Shown: positions 9,991 through 21,972, counted from the first letter of the stretch. The stretch: 64,000 bases of DNA from Periplaneta americana (GCF_040183065.1 NC_091124.1:61698501-61762500), one strand, 5' to 3'. Translations and numbers: made by a program. Notes: generated by a model not told the origin, from the letters alone.

Positions 9991-11194
9991 TATATTTCCA
10001 CTAATCTAAAAATGTATTTGCAACTCTGTACTTTTAGGAGTTTCATTGTCAAAACAAAATCAGTGGTTTAATGAACATATGCTTAAGTACTCTTTGTCCC
10101 TTGTGACAGCTCACGAATGGTGAGAAGATTTCTAAATTCATTTCAAGCATGATTAAATAACCAAATTAAAAAAGAGGTTAAGTGATTCATTGAATAAAAG
10201 TACATTGTATCATTTAAAAAATGAAGTCATTACTCATATCTCCTTAATGAAGAAGGTCAGAAGAAAGTTATACCCTTAGTATTAATATCCTATTGTATTT
10301 AAATAACTTTTTGAAAGAATTTTTCATTTGACACCTAAGGAAAAATGTATTTTATGTGAGCAAGATAAGTGGGACACTCTGTATAATAATATAACGAAAA
10401 ATCAGCAATGCAGCACTTTCAGACATAAAGTTAATAATATATTCTCTTGTAATGCTCTAAAGAGCAATAATCTGCTTCATTGTTATTGGGATGCAATTTT
10501 GGTGCGGTATGATATATTTATTGTCGACAAGAAATACATTCTGTAATGGTGGCCCTCACATTTTTGTGTATTTGCTTCCATTACATTATTTACATTCACC
10601 TTTTCACAATACGAACCTTTCCTAATTAGTTATACCCTTATTTCTTTTATGGTTAATAAGATTACCCTTATCACTTTCTATCCTTCATTTTTATCATCTA
10701 TTTGTTGACATTATTTACACTCATCATCATTTCCGTTGTAGACCAAATTTAATTGTAAGCCCTACTGTTAATTTACATTCTTGTTAATCAATGTTATCTT
10801 TTTACTCCTTTGCTCCTATTTACAGTCTGTTGTTCTGGTTCTGGTACATAATCCTCATCACTTGCCTTCTCGTTATTATACATGGCATATTCTCTTTGAT
10901 CCTTGATTTGTTTAATGTGCACTGAAATTCTACTCCTTGTTAAACTTGTGTAAATGACGCCCATATAAATTTAGTATTAGTATTTATTTATTTAACCTGG
11001 TGGAGATAAGGCCGTCAGATTTTCTCTGCCCCTCTACCCTCTACCTCTAGTTGAAACCATAATGTTGCTTTCACTTTTATGGTAAGTCTGTATAAATGGT
11101 CCTTAATATTCAAAACTTCTCATGTTTTTGTCTTGCTTCTCTCTAGCAAATTCTAATTTAACATAAATGGGGTACGATTTCGGTATCTCATTAG
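9991..11194. other. NAA80 last intron, anonymous
   Basis: AT-rich intron DNA. No exon, RNA gene or repeat partner was recognised. A T-rich stretch of short frames at 10328-10546 has no recognisable domain. Confidence 0.4.
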
Positions 11195-14033
11195 GGTAGA
11201 CATCGGATTTTTAGGCACTAAAAATTGCAGTTTTAGGCGCCTAAAATAAGCTCAAAATTTGTAAAATTAGGCTCTATTTTAATGAAAATAGGCATTTTAG
11301 GCACATCAAGGTATCATACTTATTTCTTTCACTGAAATTTTTAGTTATACACTAAAATACGCACAAAAAGTATGTTTAAACATTAAAAAAGAATACTATA
11401 TTATATTTATAAACAGAGCTGCACAAATTTAATATAATGAAACTAATGAAATAATGATTATTGATATCAAGATTACTCATTTTAAGTTATTGAAATTCAG
11501 TTCCATGCTCAGACTTTATAATTATCTGCACAGTACACCACCAGAATTTTTTCTAAATTCTCCACAGTTAACCTTTGCCTTTTGTCACTGAGAATCATTT
11601 TGAAAGCAGAAAAACTTCTTTCAACCGAAACTGATGTGAGAGGCGCAAATTTTAAATTAGGTACAATAGAAACATCAATACTTACTGGAACATTTACACT
11701 TTCCCCCGATATCACTCTTGATACTTTTTCCAACAATGAAAATCCTACATTCTTATTTAATACTTATTTTTAACTTTTTTCCCAGTTTCGCCCAAAGCAG
11801 AATGTATGTTCACTTGAGCTTCCTTTACTATTGCTATTTGGCTACAAAGAGATTGTTTTTCACGTTCTAATTGTTCAATGCTTGCAGGTATGAAAGAAAA
11901 GTTTGATGTTATGTAGGCAATATCGTTTTTCACTCGTGAGTCATTCAGACAATCTTTCACTGTTTTCACACACGCTGCACTATCAGTTTCAGGTAATTTA
12001 TCAATAACTGTGACCACTTCTTTAAAATACTTAGAATAATACACCACTGACTGAATCCAGGTTCCCCATCGTGTAACAACCGGCTGAGGTGGGAGTGGGA
12101 TATCTGGAAAGTTCTCTCTGAATATTGAAATCCTGGATGGGGCTTTACAAAAACATTTTTTTGTGTTAGAAATAAACGGATTGACAAGAGGAAATTCATT
12201 CCGGATTGTTTCAGAAACCCTGTGAAGGCCATGTGCTAGACAGATTACATGCGTGAGGTTAGGATAAAATGTTTTAAGAAGTGGAGCTGCAGCAACCATG
12301 TATGAGGCAGCATCAGTACAAAACAACAGAACTTTAGAATCGTCTATATTACCTGAGTATAAAGACTGTAGGCCTTTATTTACAAAATAAGCAATGGCTT
12401 GGCTATTCACTTTCGAAAGTTCCTTAACACATACGAGGTGTGGAATCGAAGGTCCATCAGGACTAAGTTTTCCTACTACCATATTTGCTATATACCTATT
12501 CATAGGATCTGAGGTTTCATCCACAGAGACCCATATGTAAGAATCACCTATATCCTCCCGAATGGAAGCTAAAGTTTCATTGTATATTCTGTCTAAGTAA
12601 TTTTTTCTTAGGGTCGACTCAGATGGGATATTTTGTTTGCAATATTTTTGTAAAAACTGTCTTAAAACCGGATTTTCAATTGCATTCCAGGGAATGTTAG
12701 CAGCAACAAACGCTCTGGTTAAATCAGCATAGAAATTGCTGCTGAGATTGGATGAAGTAGGCTGTGTTAGTAAAGTTTGTTGCAGTTGATTTTTCTGCTG
12801 AACTTTAGCCTTATGAGCCGCTCCTTGCACATGCTGCTTTAGGTGGCACGTGTTTTCTTGCGAAATCTAAAAATGTAAAGTAAACTGAATTAAAATAAAA
12901 TCCTAATTGTTGTATTGCCGTATTTCTGTCACAAAGTTAGTGGGTTCGAACAATCAAAATTTTAATGACCTGCAAATACTTTAACTATCGGAATTTAAAA
13001 GGTTAAAGTGTAGTGGTCTTAAAAAGAATTATACCTCAGGATAGCTCAGTCATTGTATAAATATTATAGGCCTACTCATTAAAATTAATAGAATTTATAT
13101 ATTTCAACTATTGTTACATACCTGTTTGCTACAAATCTTGCAGAATATTATTTTTCCATCATAAGTGAATTCTGAATATTCTGTTAGCCATTGCCGGATC
13201 AATGTAGATTTTGCACTTCTATTTTTCGGCATTATCGCGTTAAACTTCACAGGAAAACGTCCTACCACTCAAAACTTCTCAACATAAATAAGGTGAGGGA
13301 AAGGGCAACTGTTAACGAGCATTCAAATGAACTACTGTTATTGAGATTCAATTGGACAAAAATACAAAGTTCCACTTATTGTTGCATTTCCTGGTAGTGT
13401 TAACACTAGGAGGGCCATTCTTTTAAATATTTTGTAACAGTTTACCCTACTAATTCGCAGTTTTACGACTTTTCATAAATATTTCAAAAACACTCTTTCT
13501 CCAAAAATTGTGATTTTATGACACTCTGAAGGGCAGTACAGCTAATCGGTTTCAGACCGAAAACAGTCATTTTTATAGTATAGTATATCTCTGAATCGGT
13601 AGCAGCACATGTTGTGATTGTTGCCTGCTTCAAAACTAAGGTTGGTTCTTTGTCGGCATTTATGCCTCCAAACATGTTAAATTCGGTGAAATCTATTGCG
13701 AGTGTTGTGAGATTCAAAACATTTTGTTTCCTTTATCAGTGGTTTCATGGCCGGTGTGAAGCAAACTTTCCACTTTTTAAATGCCTTAAATTTCGCAGTG
13801 AATACATGTATAAATTATAAAAAGTAAGAGTAAAATGCGAAACTTTACAGTGAGTTAGGCATTTTTAGGCGAATATTAACAAATTAGGCTCTAATAACCG
13901 TTTTAGGGCATTTTAGGGCACTATAAAACTCTTTGAATACCGTTAAATTTCCATGAAACACAAATATTAATAATTATTTTTACTTTTCTCCTAAAGAAAC
14001 AAAATAGGCATTTGCCCTAGAATCCGATGTCTG
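11195..14033 (-). mobile_element. hAT transposon with CGGBP1-like transposase
   Basis: The ends are inverted repeats sharing AGACATCGGATT (left near 11198, right near 14020-14031). Near-identical 8-bp target duplications, CTCATTAG at 11187-11194 and CTCATTAC at 14034-14041, are the hAT size. The element is 2839 bp and codes on the minus strand, opposite to the host gene. Its internal ends are rich in TTAGGC-like short repeats. It sits in the last NAA80 intron, just 30 bp before the terminal exon's acceptor. Confidence 0.85.
11509..13232 (-). pseudogene. hAT transposase, BED-type zinc finger, nearly intact
   Basis: Exon 1 (13232 down to 13122) encodes 37 residues starting MPKNRS, with a CKIC half of a BED-type zinc finger, and ends at a GTATGT donor. 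Exon 2 resumes in phase 0 at 12866 after TTTTTAG and supplies the other half as HLKQH...H. The DDE core follows, with WVSVDETSDP and ICLAHGLHR, then a hAT C-terminal dimerisation segment containing SVERSFSAFKMI. Excising the intron (12867-13121) makes one long frame, broken only by a frameshift with a stop near 11757, ahead of the dimerisation segment. The family resembles the hAT lineage from which vertebrate CGGBP1 derives. It would move the element if repaired; as it stands it is a recent pseudogene. Confidence 0.8.
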
Positions 14034-14063
14034 CTCATTACATTTTATAATTATTTTTTTCAG

Positions 14064-14340
14064 TCGAGGCATACAGACCGTCTACCTGTCTACAATAGAT
14101 AAAGAGGAGTTTTACCGCAAACTTGGCTACACAGAATGTGAACCTGTGCAGATCTATGGTGGTCCCGTAGCAAGGAAATTGAATGCTGAACTCGAGTCAT
14201 TAAATAAAATAAATAAAACAAATGATTCTAAGGAAGTACGTTTGCCACTGGTGTCCTCTGTCAGTACAGTCACAATGTCTCCTCCTCCCCCACCCCTTCC
14301 TCCATCTCCAACTAATGCAGCTGCTGTAGTGACTCGTTAA
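14064..14340 (+). CDS. NAA80: NAA80, terminal exon
   Basis: The acceptor TTTTTTTCAG ends at 14063. The first base completes a Ser codon from the previous exon. The peptide RGIQTVYLSTIDKEEFYRKL then LGY is the last part of the GNAT fold, including the F-Y-x-x-L-G-Y motif found at the C-terminal end of many GNAT enzymes. After it come a charged linker and a tail with MSPPPPPLPPSP. Human NAA80 also has a proline-rich segment here, which binds profilin, so a similar role is likely. The stop is TAA at 14338-14340. Together with 7731-7855 and 9071-9146 this gives about 159 residues of the C-terminal part of the protein. Confidence 0.88.
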
Positions 14341-14379
14341 ACAAAAGTATATATGAAGAAAGATTTATAGTTCATTAAT

Positions 14380-14385
14380 AATAAA
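14380..14385 (+). other. Poly(A) signal, NAA80
   Basis: AATAAA lies 40 bp after the stop codon and is the first such hexamer downstream. A T-rich sequence follows. The short 3' UTR is an inference. Confidence 0.55.
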
Positions 14386-14639
14386 TTTTCTCAAATTACT
14401 TTCAATGTAAATTTCCAAAATTTAAACTGGATTGAACTGAAATGGCAGAATGCTATCTTTCCTGTACCAGTACCTTAAGAGATCGTCATCGTCGTCTTCA
14501 TCATCATGATCATTGTTTGAATATTATTGTCCATTCCAACACTTCGAAACACCACCATTTATCTTTTATTCAGTCATCCTAACATTCTTCCTTGCGGATT
14601 GTAAGACATTGCCCTTAAACGGCTCTTAATAGTCTGCTG

Positions 14640-14900
14640 TTCCCTGGTGTATCCCCGATTTATAATTTGTGTTGGGCAAGTCCATGGGCCAGGTAACACT
14701 GGGATTTTCTCTAGAAACCGACCTCCGGTTCCCCTGTGGCATCCCAACAAATCTCCATAATCACCTCATCGCGAGTGTAGTGTAGACCAGCCTCTATGGC
14801 GCACCCTGAGCAATGACTCTGTCGGTAAATTGGCCTACATAACTGGCTTCATAAGGGTGAATGACATAAATCAAGTACCTACCATTAGTTAAAAAAAAAA
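14640..14900 (+). mobile_element. SINE, family S3, copy 1
   Basis: The body begins GTGTATCCCCGATTTATAA and contains GGCATCCCAACAAATCTCC, then CTCTGTCGGTAAATTGGCC, ending in TTAGTTAAAAAAAAAA. It matches 58895-59220 along its whole length. The head that carries the box B in copy 2 is missing here, so this copy is 5'-truncated. Confidence 0.8.
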
Positions 14901-15054
14901 TAGTGTCTGTTCAGCATATTTTAACGTTATGTTCTGTAACTTATATTTTTATTTTTTTATTGACACTTATGGCATTTAATTAAGACATCACAAAATGGAA
15001 TATTATGCTCAGACCCCTTCACGTGTTTTAAGCACATTGTAGCTCATTCTTTTT

Positions 15055-15790
15055 TTCCAGATGTATTTCAGAATTGGTCAGTTATATTTCGGAAAGTATC
15101 ATTTGTGTTTCGAATTAGTTAATTCAATTTCATAAAGTATAATTTGTATTTAAGAATAGTTAATTTAACTTCAGAAAGTGCCATTTGTATTTCGAATTAA
15201 TTAATTAAATTTAGAAATTGTCATTTGTATTTAAGAATAGTTAGTTTAACTTCAGAAAATGCATTTGTATTTCGAATTAATTAATTAAATTTCATGATAG
15301 TTAATTTAACTTCAGAAAGTGTCATATGTATTTCAGATTAGTGAATTAAATTTCAGGAAGCACCATTTGTATTTCAGGAGTAAATTTGATTTCAAAAATG
15401 ATAATTTATATTTCAGAAAGAGTAAATTGCATTTCAAACAGTATAGGCCCACAATTCGCTAGTTTCAAAATCTGTACAGCTTTAAAAATATCATTGTGGT
15501 GGGTCTCTTGATTGATGGCAATCCCAAAATATGTACAGTTTTTTTATGGTTAAGCTATTTGAAATACATTTCATATTTTCTGAAGTACAATAATTAACAA
15601 TTTCGAAAATACAAATGACGATTTCTGAAATTTAATTTAAACATTCTGGCTTACAAGTGAGTAAACTGAAGTACAATTGACTAAACTTAAATACAAAATA
15701 TGTTTTCTCAAATTCAGGTAATGTTCTCCGAAATATAATTATCTAATCTGGTATACAAATTATACTTAACGAAATATATTTGGAAAAGGT
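15055..15790. mobile_element. Foldback-like element with tandem subrepeats
   Basis: From about 15055 to 15440 there are eight or nine imperfect 40-50 bp units built on ATTTGTATTTCGAATTAATT and AACTTCAGAAAGTG. From about 15560 to 15790 related units occur in reverse orientation, e.g. ATACAAATGACGATTTCTG. The two arms could fold into a long imperfect hairpin with a loop near 15450-15560. No coding sequence is present. The layout is like foldback (FB) elements, but target duplications were not identified. Confidence 0.5.
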
Positions 15791-15852
15791 GTAGTGTATT
15801 ACACGTGAGACATTTTTGGTGAAGAAAGCAGTTGATTACTTCTTTTACCAGA

Positions 15853-16070
15853 CACCGGCATAGCCCATGTGGTAGCACATTATTGTGCTCGGGCTTGGCT
15901 CCATTCCCACTTGGCTGATTACCTAGGTGTTTTTTTCCCTCCGAGGAATGTCAGGCAATCCTAGGCGAATTCTCAGATTCACCTTGCTAAATATCATCTC
16001 GTTATCACCAATTTCATTGATTTTAAATAGTCCAATACTTCATACAGTGTCGTAAATAACCTAATAAAAG
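15853..16070 (+). mobile_element. tRNA-derived SINE, family S2, degenerate
   Basis: It starts CACCGGCATAGCCCATGTGG and carries GATTACCTAGGTG, GAATGTCAGGCAATCC and a tail ending CGTAAATAACCTAATAAAAG. It matches 9783-9990 in its first two thirds. The box B is mutated, so it is an old copy. Confidence 0.7.
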
Positions 16071-16435
16071 TCTTATTTCGGTAGTCTTAATTTTTTTATT
16101 AGTACATTATTGACAACCTGGTAATTCATAAATCATTCTTAAATAATTCTAAACAAAAAAAAAAAAATAAAATCTTCTGTTATCATCACTGTGTTCATTT
16201 TTATATTACTACGTTGTTGTCAAGTTATAAGTTGCACAATTCCTTTACTATTTTACAAAAATAGAGAAGAGCGTTATAATTGAGAGCTAAATCATGAGTA
16301 GTATGGGAACTTGACTTCTGGATGACTACTTGAGAAAAAGTAATTTGATTCTTTAAACTGCAATAAAAAAATCACGGAAAATTTAGTTAAATATCTTATG
16401 TTTAGGGTGCGGATTTTTATCTGCTAAAAATTTAA

Positions 16436-16524
16436 ATATATATATATATATATATATATTTTATATGCTAAAAAGTACGAAAATATTTGGTAAAAATAAT
16501 ATATATATATATATATATATATTT
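16436..16524. repeat. Paired TA microsatellites
   Basis: Two TA runs (about 16436-16460 and 16499-16523) are separated by 38 bp of AT-rich DNA. The sequence from 16071 to 16435 is otherwise unassigned. Confidence 0.85.
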
Positions 16525-16568
16525 TTTAAATATGACAAAACTACCTTATTTAGCTTGAAAAAAGAGTG

Positions 16569-17240
16569 TTAACTCACCAGCCAGACTTGAGCATCAGTTG
16601 CTAGTAGTTGACCGAGAATTGCAGTAAACAAGAAAGGTATCTCCAAATTCTCTATCACAAATGCATGTCGATTATCTCTGAACAACGACTTATACTGTAA
16701 AAAAGATATTTTCACATCATAGGACGTCAGACGTGCATATTTAAAGAGGGGAATGTCACAAACACATACACCGTCAATTTCACCTACAGTCACACCCTCC
16801 AATACTTGAGCAACTTTACACATTTTGTTATATCCATTGTTTTTCCCAAACATATTCTGGAATTTGTCCCTTTGTACTTGTACTCCTGAGCCTGGTAGCG
16901 AGTCTAGTTCAATTTCCACGGCATGCACCTCAATAACTGTTTGAGACAACAGGTTTGTGAATGTTTCGTGTTTTTTATGGTATCACGCAAAAAGCTTAGA
17001 TTTGCTAATAAGAAAAACATATCGTTTTTTAAACAACCATCTTTTAGTATATCTTGAAGTATATCGATTGACGAAGCGTCGTTTTTGTTCAGCTCAGTCA
17101 CAACAGACGCAAATCTTTCAAAATTGTTTGCATAATATACATCATCACTTAGCCATATACTCCAATGTGTGCCTATGGGCAAAGGAGGAAGTGGAAGATC
17201 TGGATATTTCAAAATGTCATAACAATAGCTATGAGAGAAC
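16569..17240 (-). pseudogene. hAT transposase fragment, CGGBP1-like
   Basis: Minus-strand frames at 16904-17212 and 16569-16949 encode PDLPLPPLPIGTHWSIWLSD, then VVTELNKNDASS, and nearer the C-terminus FKYARLTSYDV and VIENLE. These align segment by segment with the transposase of the hAT at 11195-14033 (IPLPPQPVVTRWGTW, APLTSVSVERSF, TVENLEK). The Trp-rich segment is kept, while the dimerisation motif is degenerate. Frameshifts separate the pieces. The 5' part is cut off by the LINE inserted after 17255. No terminal repeats were found, so this is an older and more diverged relative. Confidence 0.7.
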
Positions 17241-17255
17241 TAAATCATGATGTTC

Positions 17256-18909
17256 GACTCTTCATCAATCCTAAACAGATGGAAAAACTATTTTGCACAA
17301 CTACTAAATGTACATAGGCCAAATAAAAATGATCGGGACGAAATTGAAATACAAACTGCTGAGCCATTTATACCCGAACCCACGCTTTCAGAAGTCGAAA
17401 TTGCGATAGAAAATCTGAAAAAGTACAAGTCTCCAGGTATCGATCAAATTCCAGCAGAATTAATACAAGAGGGTGGAAGTGCATTATATAGCGAAATTTA
17501 TAAACTTGTACTTGCTATTTGGAAAAAGGAAATTGTACCAGAACAATGGAAGGAGTCCATAATTGTACCTATTTTTAAAAAGGGGGACAAAACCAACTGT
17601 GGTAACTTTCGAGGAATATCACTTTTGTTGACGTCGTACAAAATTTTGTCCAATATTCTTTTGAGAAGATTAACTCCGTACGTAGATGAAATTATTGGGG
17701 ATCATCAGTGCGGTTTTCGGCGTAATAGATCGACTATTGATCAGATTTTTTGTATTCGACAGATAATGGAGAAAAAATGGGAGTATAAGGTTACAGTACA
17801 TCAGTTATTCATAGATTTCAAAAAGGCATATGACTCGGTTAAGAGGGAAGTATTATATGATATTCTTATTGAATTTGGTATTCCCAAGAAACTAGTTTGA
17901 TTAATTAAAATGTGCCTCAGTGAAACATATAGCAGAGTCCGTATAGGTCAGTTTCTATCTGATGCTTTTCCAATTCACTGCTGGCTAAAGCAGGGAGATG
18001 CACTATCACCTTTACTTTTTAACTTCGCTCTAGAATATGCCATTAGGAAAGTTCAGGATAACAGGCAGGGTTTGGAATTGAACGGGTTACATCAACTTCT
18101 TGTCTATGCAGATGACGTGAATATGTTAGGAGAAAATACACAAACGGTTAGGGAAAACACGGAAATTTTACTTGAAGCAAGTAAAGCGATCGGTTTGGAA
18201 GTAAATCCCGAAAAGACAAAGTGTATGATTATGTCTCGTGACCAGAATATTGTACGAAATGGAAATATAAAAAAATTGAAGATTTATCCTTCAAAGAGGT
18301 GGAAAAATTCAAATATCTTGGAGCAACAGTAACAAATATAAATGACACTCGGGAGGAAATTAAACGCAGAATAAATATGGGAAATGCGTGTTATTATTCG
18401 GTTGAGAAGCTCTTATCATCCAGTCTGCTGTCCAAAAATCTGAAAGTTAGAATTTATAAAACAGTTATATTACCGGTTCTCCTGTATGGTTGTGAAATTG
18501 GACTCTCACTCTGAGAGAGGAACATAGGTTAAGGGTGTTTGAGAATAAGGTGCTTAGGAAAATATTTGGGGCTAAGTGGGATGAAGTTACAGGAGAATGG
18601 AGAGAGTTACACAACGCAGAACTGCACACATTGTATTCACCTGACATAATTAGGAACTTAAAATCCAGACGTTTGAGATGGGCAGGGCATGTAACACGTA
18701 TTGGCGAATCCAGAAATGCATATAGAGTGTTATTTGGGAGACCGGAGGGAAAAAGACCTTTGGGGAGGCCGAGACGTAGATGGGAGGATAATATTAAAAT
18801 GGATTTGAGGGAGGTGGGGTATGATGATAGAGACTGGATTAATCTTGCACAGGATAGGGACCGATGGCGGGCTTATGTGAGGGCGGCAGTGAACCTTTGG
18901 GTTCCTTAA
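17256..18909 (+). pseudogene. LINE reverse transcriptase, interrupted
   Basis: The frame starts inside the protein and covers the reverse transcriptase fingers and palm: KSPGIDQIPAELIQ, FRGISLLLTSYKILSN, GFRRNRSTIDQI, LFIDFKKAYDSV and, after a stop near 17900, [15 protein letters not shown], then the catalytic YADDV near 18103. A frameshift near 18300 leads to [10 protein letters not shown] and a thumb/C-terminal region with VLPVLLYGCE, and another near 18520 to RRLRWAGHVTRIG and a final GRPRRRW...NLWVP. No endonuclease domain is present because of 5' truncation. The clade is probably RTE-like or a relative; I cannot place it firmly. At least three breaks make it inactive. Confidence 0.9.
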
Positions 18910-18935
18910 AAGCCATTTGTAAGTAAGTAAGTAAG
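17256..18935 (+). mobile_element. Non-LTR retrotransposon, 5'-truncated
   Basis: An exact 15-bp target duplication TAAATCATGATGTTC flanks the element (17241-17255 and 18936-18950). The 3' end is a short tail of TAAG repeats instead of poly(A). The 5' end is truncated, as is usual for target-primed reverse transcription. It has inserted into or beside the hAT fragment at 16569-17240. A second, shorter copy of the same family with the same TAAG tail is at 20056-20678. Confidence 0.95.
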
Positions 18936-19255
18936 TAAATCATGATGTTCTTTCCATCTCTCTCTCTCTCTCCTGCCTTTGCCTGTATAAGAGCAATCCC
19001 TCGCTTTTCTTCTGCTGTGGTCTGTACTAGAAAATTCAAGGTAGGCTAAATAATGAACTTTATTAATGTTACATTTACGTTATTCCTTCCATAAGTTGTG
19101 CACCACATGTGATAAATAGCATGTGTGTGGCTTATTTCTGTGTTCAGTTTTCTGAGTTCATAAATAACTCTCGTGGACTGTTTCGTTTTCTCTTGATCTC
19201 AAATCTGTGGACAGTATGGATTTTCTCGTCTGTTTCACTTTACGGATGACAGTAC

Positions 19256-19504
19256 AGACTAACGGTCAGCGCGTCTGGCTGCGAAACCAGGTGGCCCGGG
19301 TTCGAATCCCGGTTGGGGCAAGTTACCTGGTTGAGGTTTTTTCCGGGGTTTTCCCTCAACCCAATAGGAGCAAATGCTGGGTAACTTTCGGTGCTGGACC
19401 CCGGACTCATTTCACCGGCATTATCACCTTCATATCATTCAGATGCTAAATAACCTAGATGTTGATACAGCGTCGTAAAATAACCCAATAAAATAAATAA
19501 AAAA
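19256..19504 (+). mobile_element. tRNA-derived SINE, family S1, with target duplication
   Basis: The exact 10-bp duplication ATGACAGTAC lies at 19246-19255 and 19505-19514. The head has a box A-like segment near 19262-19280 and an almost perfect box B GGGTTCGAATCCC at 19298-19310. The body has GGCAAGTTACCTGGTTGAGG and TTTCCCTCAACCC, and the tail ends in AATAAAATAAATAAAAA. This is the cleanest S1 copy in the window; 35941-36188 is a minus-strand copy. Confidence 0.92.
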
Positions 19505-19514
19505 ATGACAGTAC

Positions 19515-20043
19515 CTGGAGAAATTGTAGAATGGTGGCAGCAGAGGAAACTGGAGTATCTCGGAAAAACTGTCGGAGTGTCTTTGTTCATTTCATATTCT
19601 ACTTGATTTTACTAGAATATGAATGTGGATCACTAATTGGAAAGCAAATGATGCAGCATTTCAGCTAGTTGTGCACCATATGGTTATATTTGATAATAAT
19701 TTATTTTTTAATTCTGTACTTGTCTCCATAATTTGTTTTCAGTACATAAACGTACTGTAATATGTGAAAATGAGTACTGTTACTAAATTTAATCTCATAC
19801 TATAAAATTGTTTATATAAATTATAATTACTGCATGCAATTTTTTGACAAAAGTGTGCATTTTTAAAAGGTTTTCACTTTTCTCTCTGAAATCTGTTTTT
19901 TTACACTACATTTTGCATCCCACTAGCTGATCAACATTTCACATCTTTTGAAGTTACTATACAGATCTTTTCTTACAGTCAGCATGTAGTGTTGGCTTAA
20001 ATTTATTTATTTACTTATTTATTTATATATTTATTTATTGTAT
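19515..20043. other. Anonymous AT-rich DNA
   Basis: No gene, repeat partner or RNA was recognised. A TTTA-rich run lies at about 20002-20038. Confidence 0.4.
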
Positions 20044-20055
20044 CACACTTAGCCA

Positions 20056-20678
20056 ACGTGGAAAAATTCAAATATCTTGAGCAACAGTAACAAAATATAT
20101 AAATGACACTCGAGAGGAATAAATATGGAAAATGCTTGGTATTATTCTGTTGAGAAGCTTTTGTCATCCAGTCTGCTCTCAAAAAATTTGAAAGTTGGAA
20201 TTTATAAAACAGTTATATTACTATTTGTTCTGTATGGTTGTGAAACTTGGATTCTCACTTTGATGAAAGGAACAGAGGTTAAGGATGTTCGAGAATAAGG
20301 AGCTTAGAAAAATATTTGGAACTAAAAGGGATGAAGTTACAGGAGAATGGAGAAATTTACACAACGCAGAATTGCATTCATTGTATTCTTCACTTAACAT
20401 AATTAGGAACATTGAGATGGACACGGAATGTAGCATATATGAGTGAATCAAGAAATGCGAATAGAGTGTTAGTTGGAAGACCTGAGGAAAAAAGACCTTT
20501 GGGGAGAGCGAGACGTATATGGAAGGATAATATAAAAATGGATTTGAAGGAGGTGGGATATGATGGTAGAGACTGGATTAATCTTACTTAGGATAGGAAC
20601 TGATAGCTGGCTTATGTGAGGGTGGCAATGAATCCCTGAGTTCCTTAAAAGTAATTTGTAAGTAAGTAAGTAAGTAAA
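20056..20678 (+). mobile_element. LINE 3' fragment, same family as 17256-18935
   Basis: The sequence from GTGGAAAAATTCAAATATCT to CCTTAAAAGTAATTTG parallels about 18299-18920 of the longer copy and ends in TAAG repeats. Target duplications CACACTTAGCCA (20044-20055) and CACACCTAGCCA (20679-20690) differ at one base. It encodes only the C-terminal region of the polyprotein and is full of stops and small deletions, so it is older than the copy upstream. Confidence 0.9.
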
Positions 20679-20839
20679 CACACCTAGCCAGATACTGATG
20701 TTATGAATAATTTTCTGCTGGTTGAATCGACTTTCATAATTTTTTTTTGTACGTTTTCCATGTTTTACAAAGGTTTTAACTTTAATAGTGGCAACTGTTT
20801 ATTTGCAACAGATACCAAATAGATATCCATTTCAAAATT

Positions 20840-21818
20840 TTACAGTCCTTCGATGTAGTCATTAGTGTTGTCTACAACCCATTGCCAGTGATGTGAAAGT
20901 CGTAGCATGCTGTTAGCAATACCTGTTCTGTTGATAGTTCGAATGGAGCAGTCTATTGCCTGATGAATCTCTGGAACAGTTCTTAAGTGAATGACATGAA
21001 GTGGTTCACTCATTTTACGAATCAAGTCGAAATCACAGGGCCTTAAATCTGGGGAGTATGGTGGATGGTACAACACTTACCAGCCCCATTGATCAAATAC
21101 ATGAGCCACAGCTTGGAATTTATGTGCCTGAGCATTGTCCTGCAAGATGACAGGTGGGGTCTGCAGAAAGTGTCGCTGCTTTTTTCTCAACATTGGTCGC
21201 AGGTTGTGTTTCAAAAATGAATTGTAGTACTCCACATTGATAGTACATTGTTTGGGTAAGGTATACATTAGGATCACACCATCATAGTCGTACACGAGAA
21301 TCATCATTAACTTTCAGTTGGTGGGAGTTTGACCAACGTTTGATTTTTGTGGTGACCTGTAATGATGCCACTCGTTCAATTGGTATTTCATTTTTTTGAC
21401 CCTTAAGTCCTGGCCCATGATGATGCTGTGTAAGAATGCCTCTCCTTTGCGCTCATAGCTCCAAGTGGGTATAAGCAGTGTATTATCACAGCCATTCTGT
21501 CAAAACGTGCAGGACCCATTGAGATGCAGTTTTTCTCATGCCCAGGTGTTCCTTCAGAATGTGAAAGTCATATACGCTGATCTTCTCTCTCAGGGTAATT
21601 ACCGAACTGTATGGCCCTGATCCATCGCCATAATGCAGAAACAGAAAACACCTCTTTTTCACTGACATCAGGATCACCTGGCTGAGCGTATCTGTCACAT
21701 TTTGACATTCCTCATTGAAGGCTTTTACCCATCTTTTAACTGTTCTGTGAAGCAATGCAGATTGCCTACAAGCCTCTAAAAGGCCTTGATGATTCATGCT
21801 GTATGACCTGTGGTGCAT
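20840..21818 (-). pseudogene. mariner transposase pseudogene
   Basis: Minus-strand frames include LLHRTVKRWVKAFNEECQN (helix-turn-helix, 21486-21818), HILKEHLGMRKTASQWVLH, then MMILVYDYDGVIL and VILQDNAQAH with the second catalytic Asp (21077-21307), and LYHPPYSPDLRPCDFDLI with the third (20840-21076). The first catalytic motif around 21330-21480 is largely lost. Frames shift at least three times. It belongs to a different mariner subfamily from 520-1577, judged by both the protein and the terminal repeats. It has no function as it stands. Confidence 0.88.
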
Positions 21819-21972
21819 TCCGTCTTTTTATCCAACTCTGCTGCTCCTGTTTCTAGAACTTCGTGACAACACTACAGTAGATTTCCAGCTAACACGAGAT
21901 TATTCTTCTCATCATTGCGCAAGTGCATGAAATGGGAAGGAGGAGTCCATTGCTCTGAGGTAAGGTAGGTAT

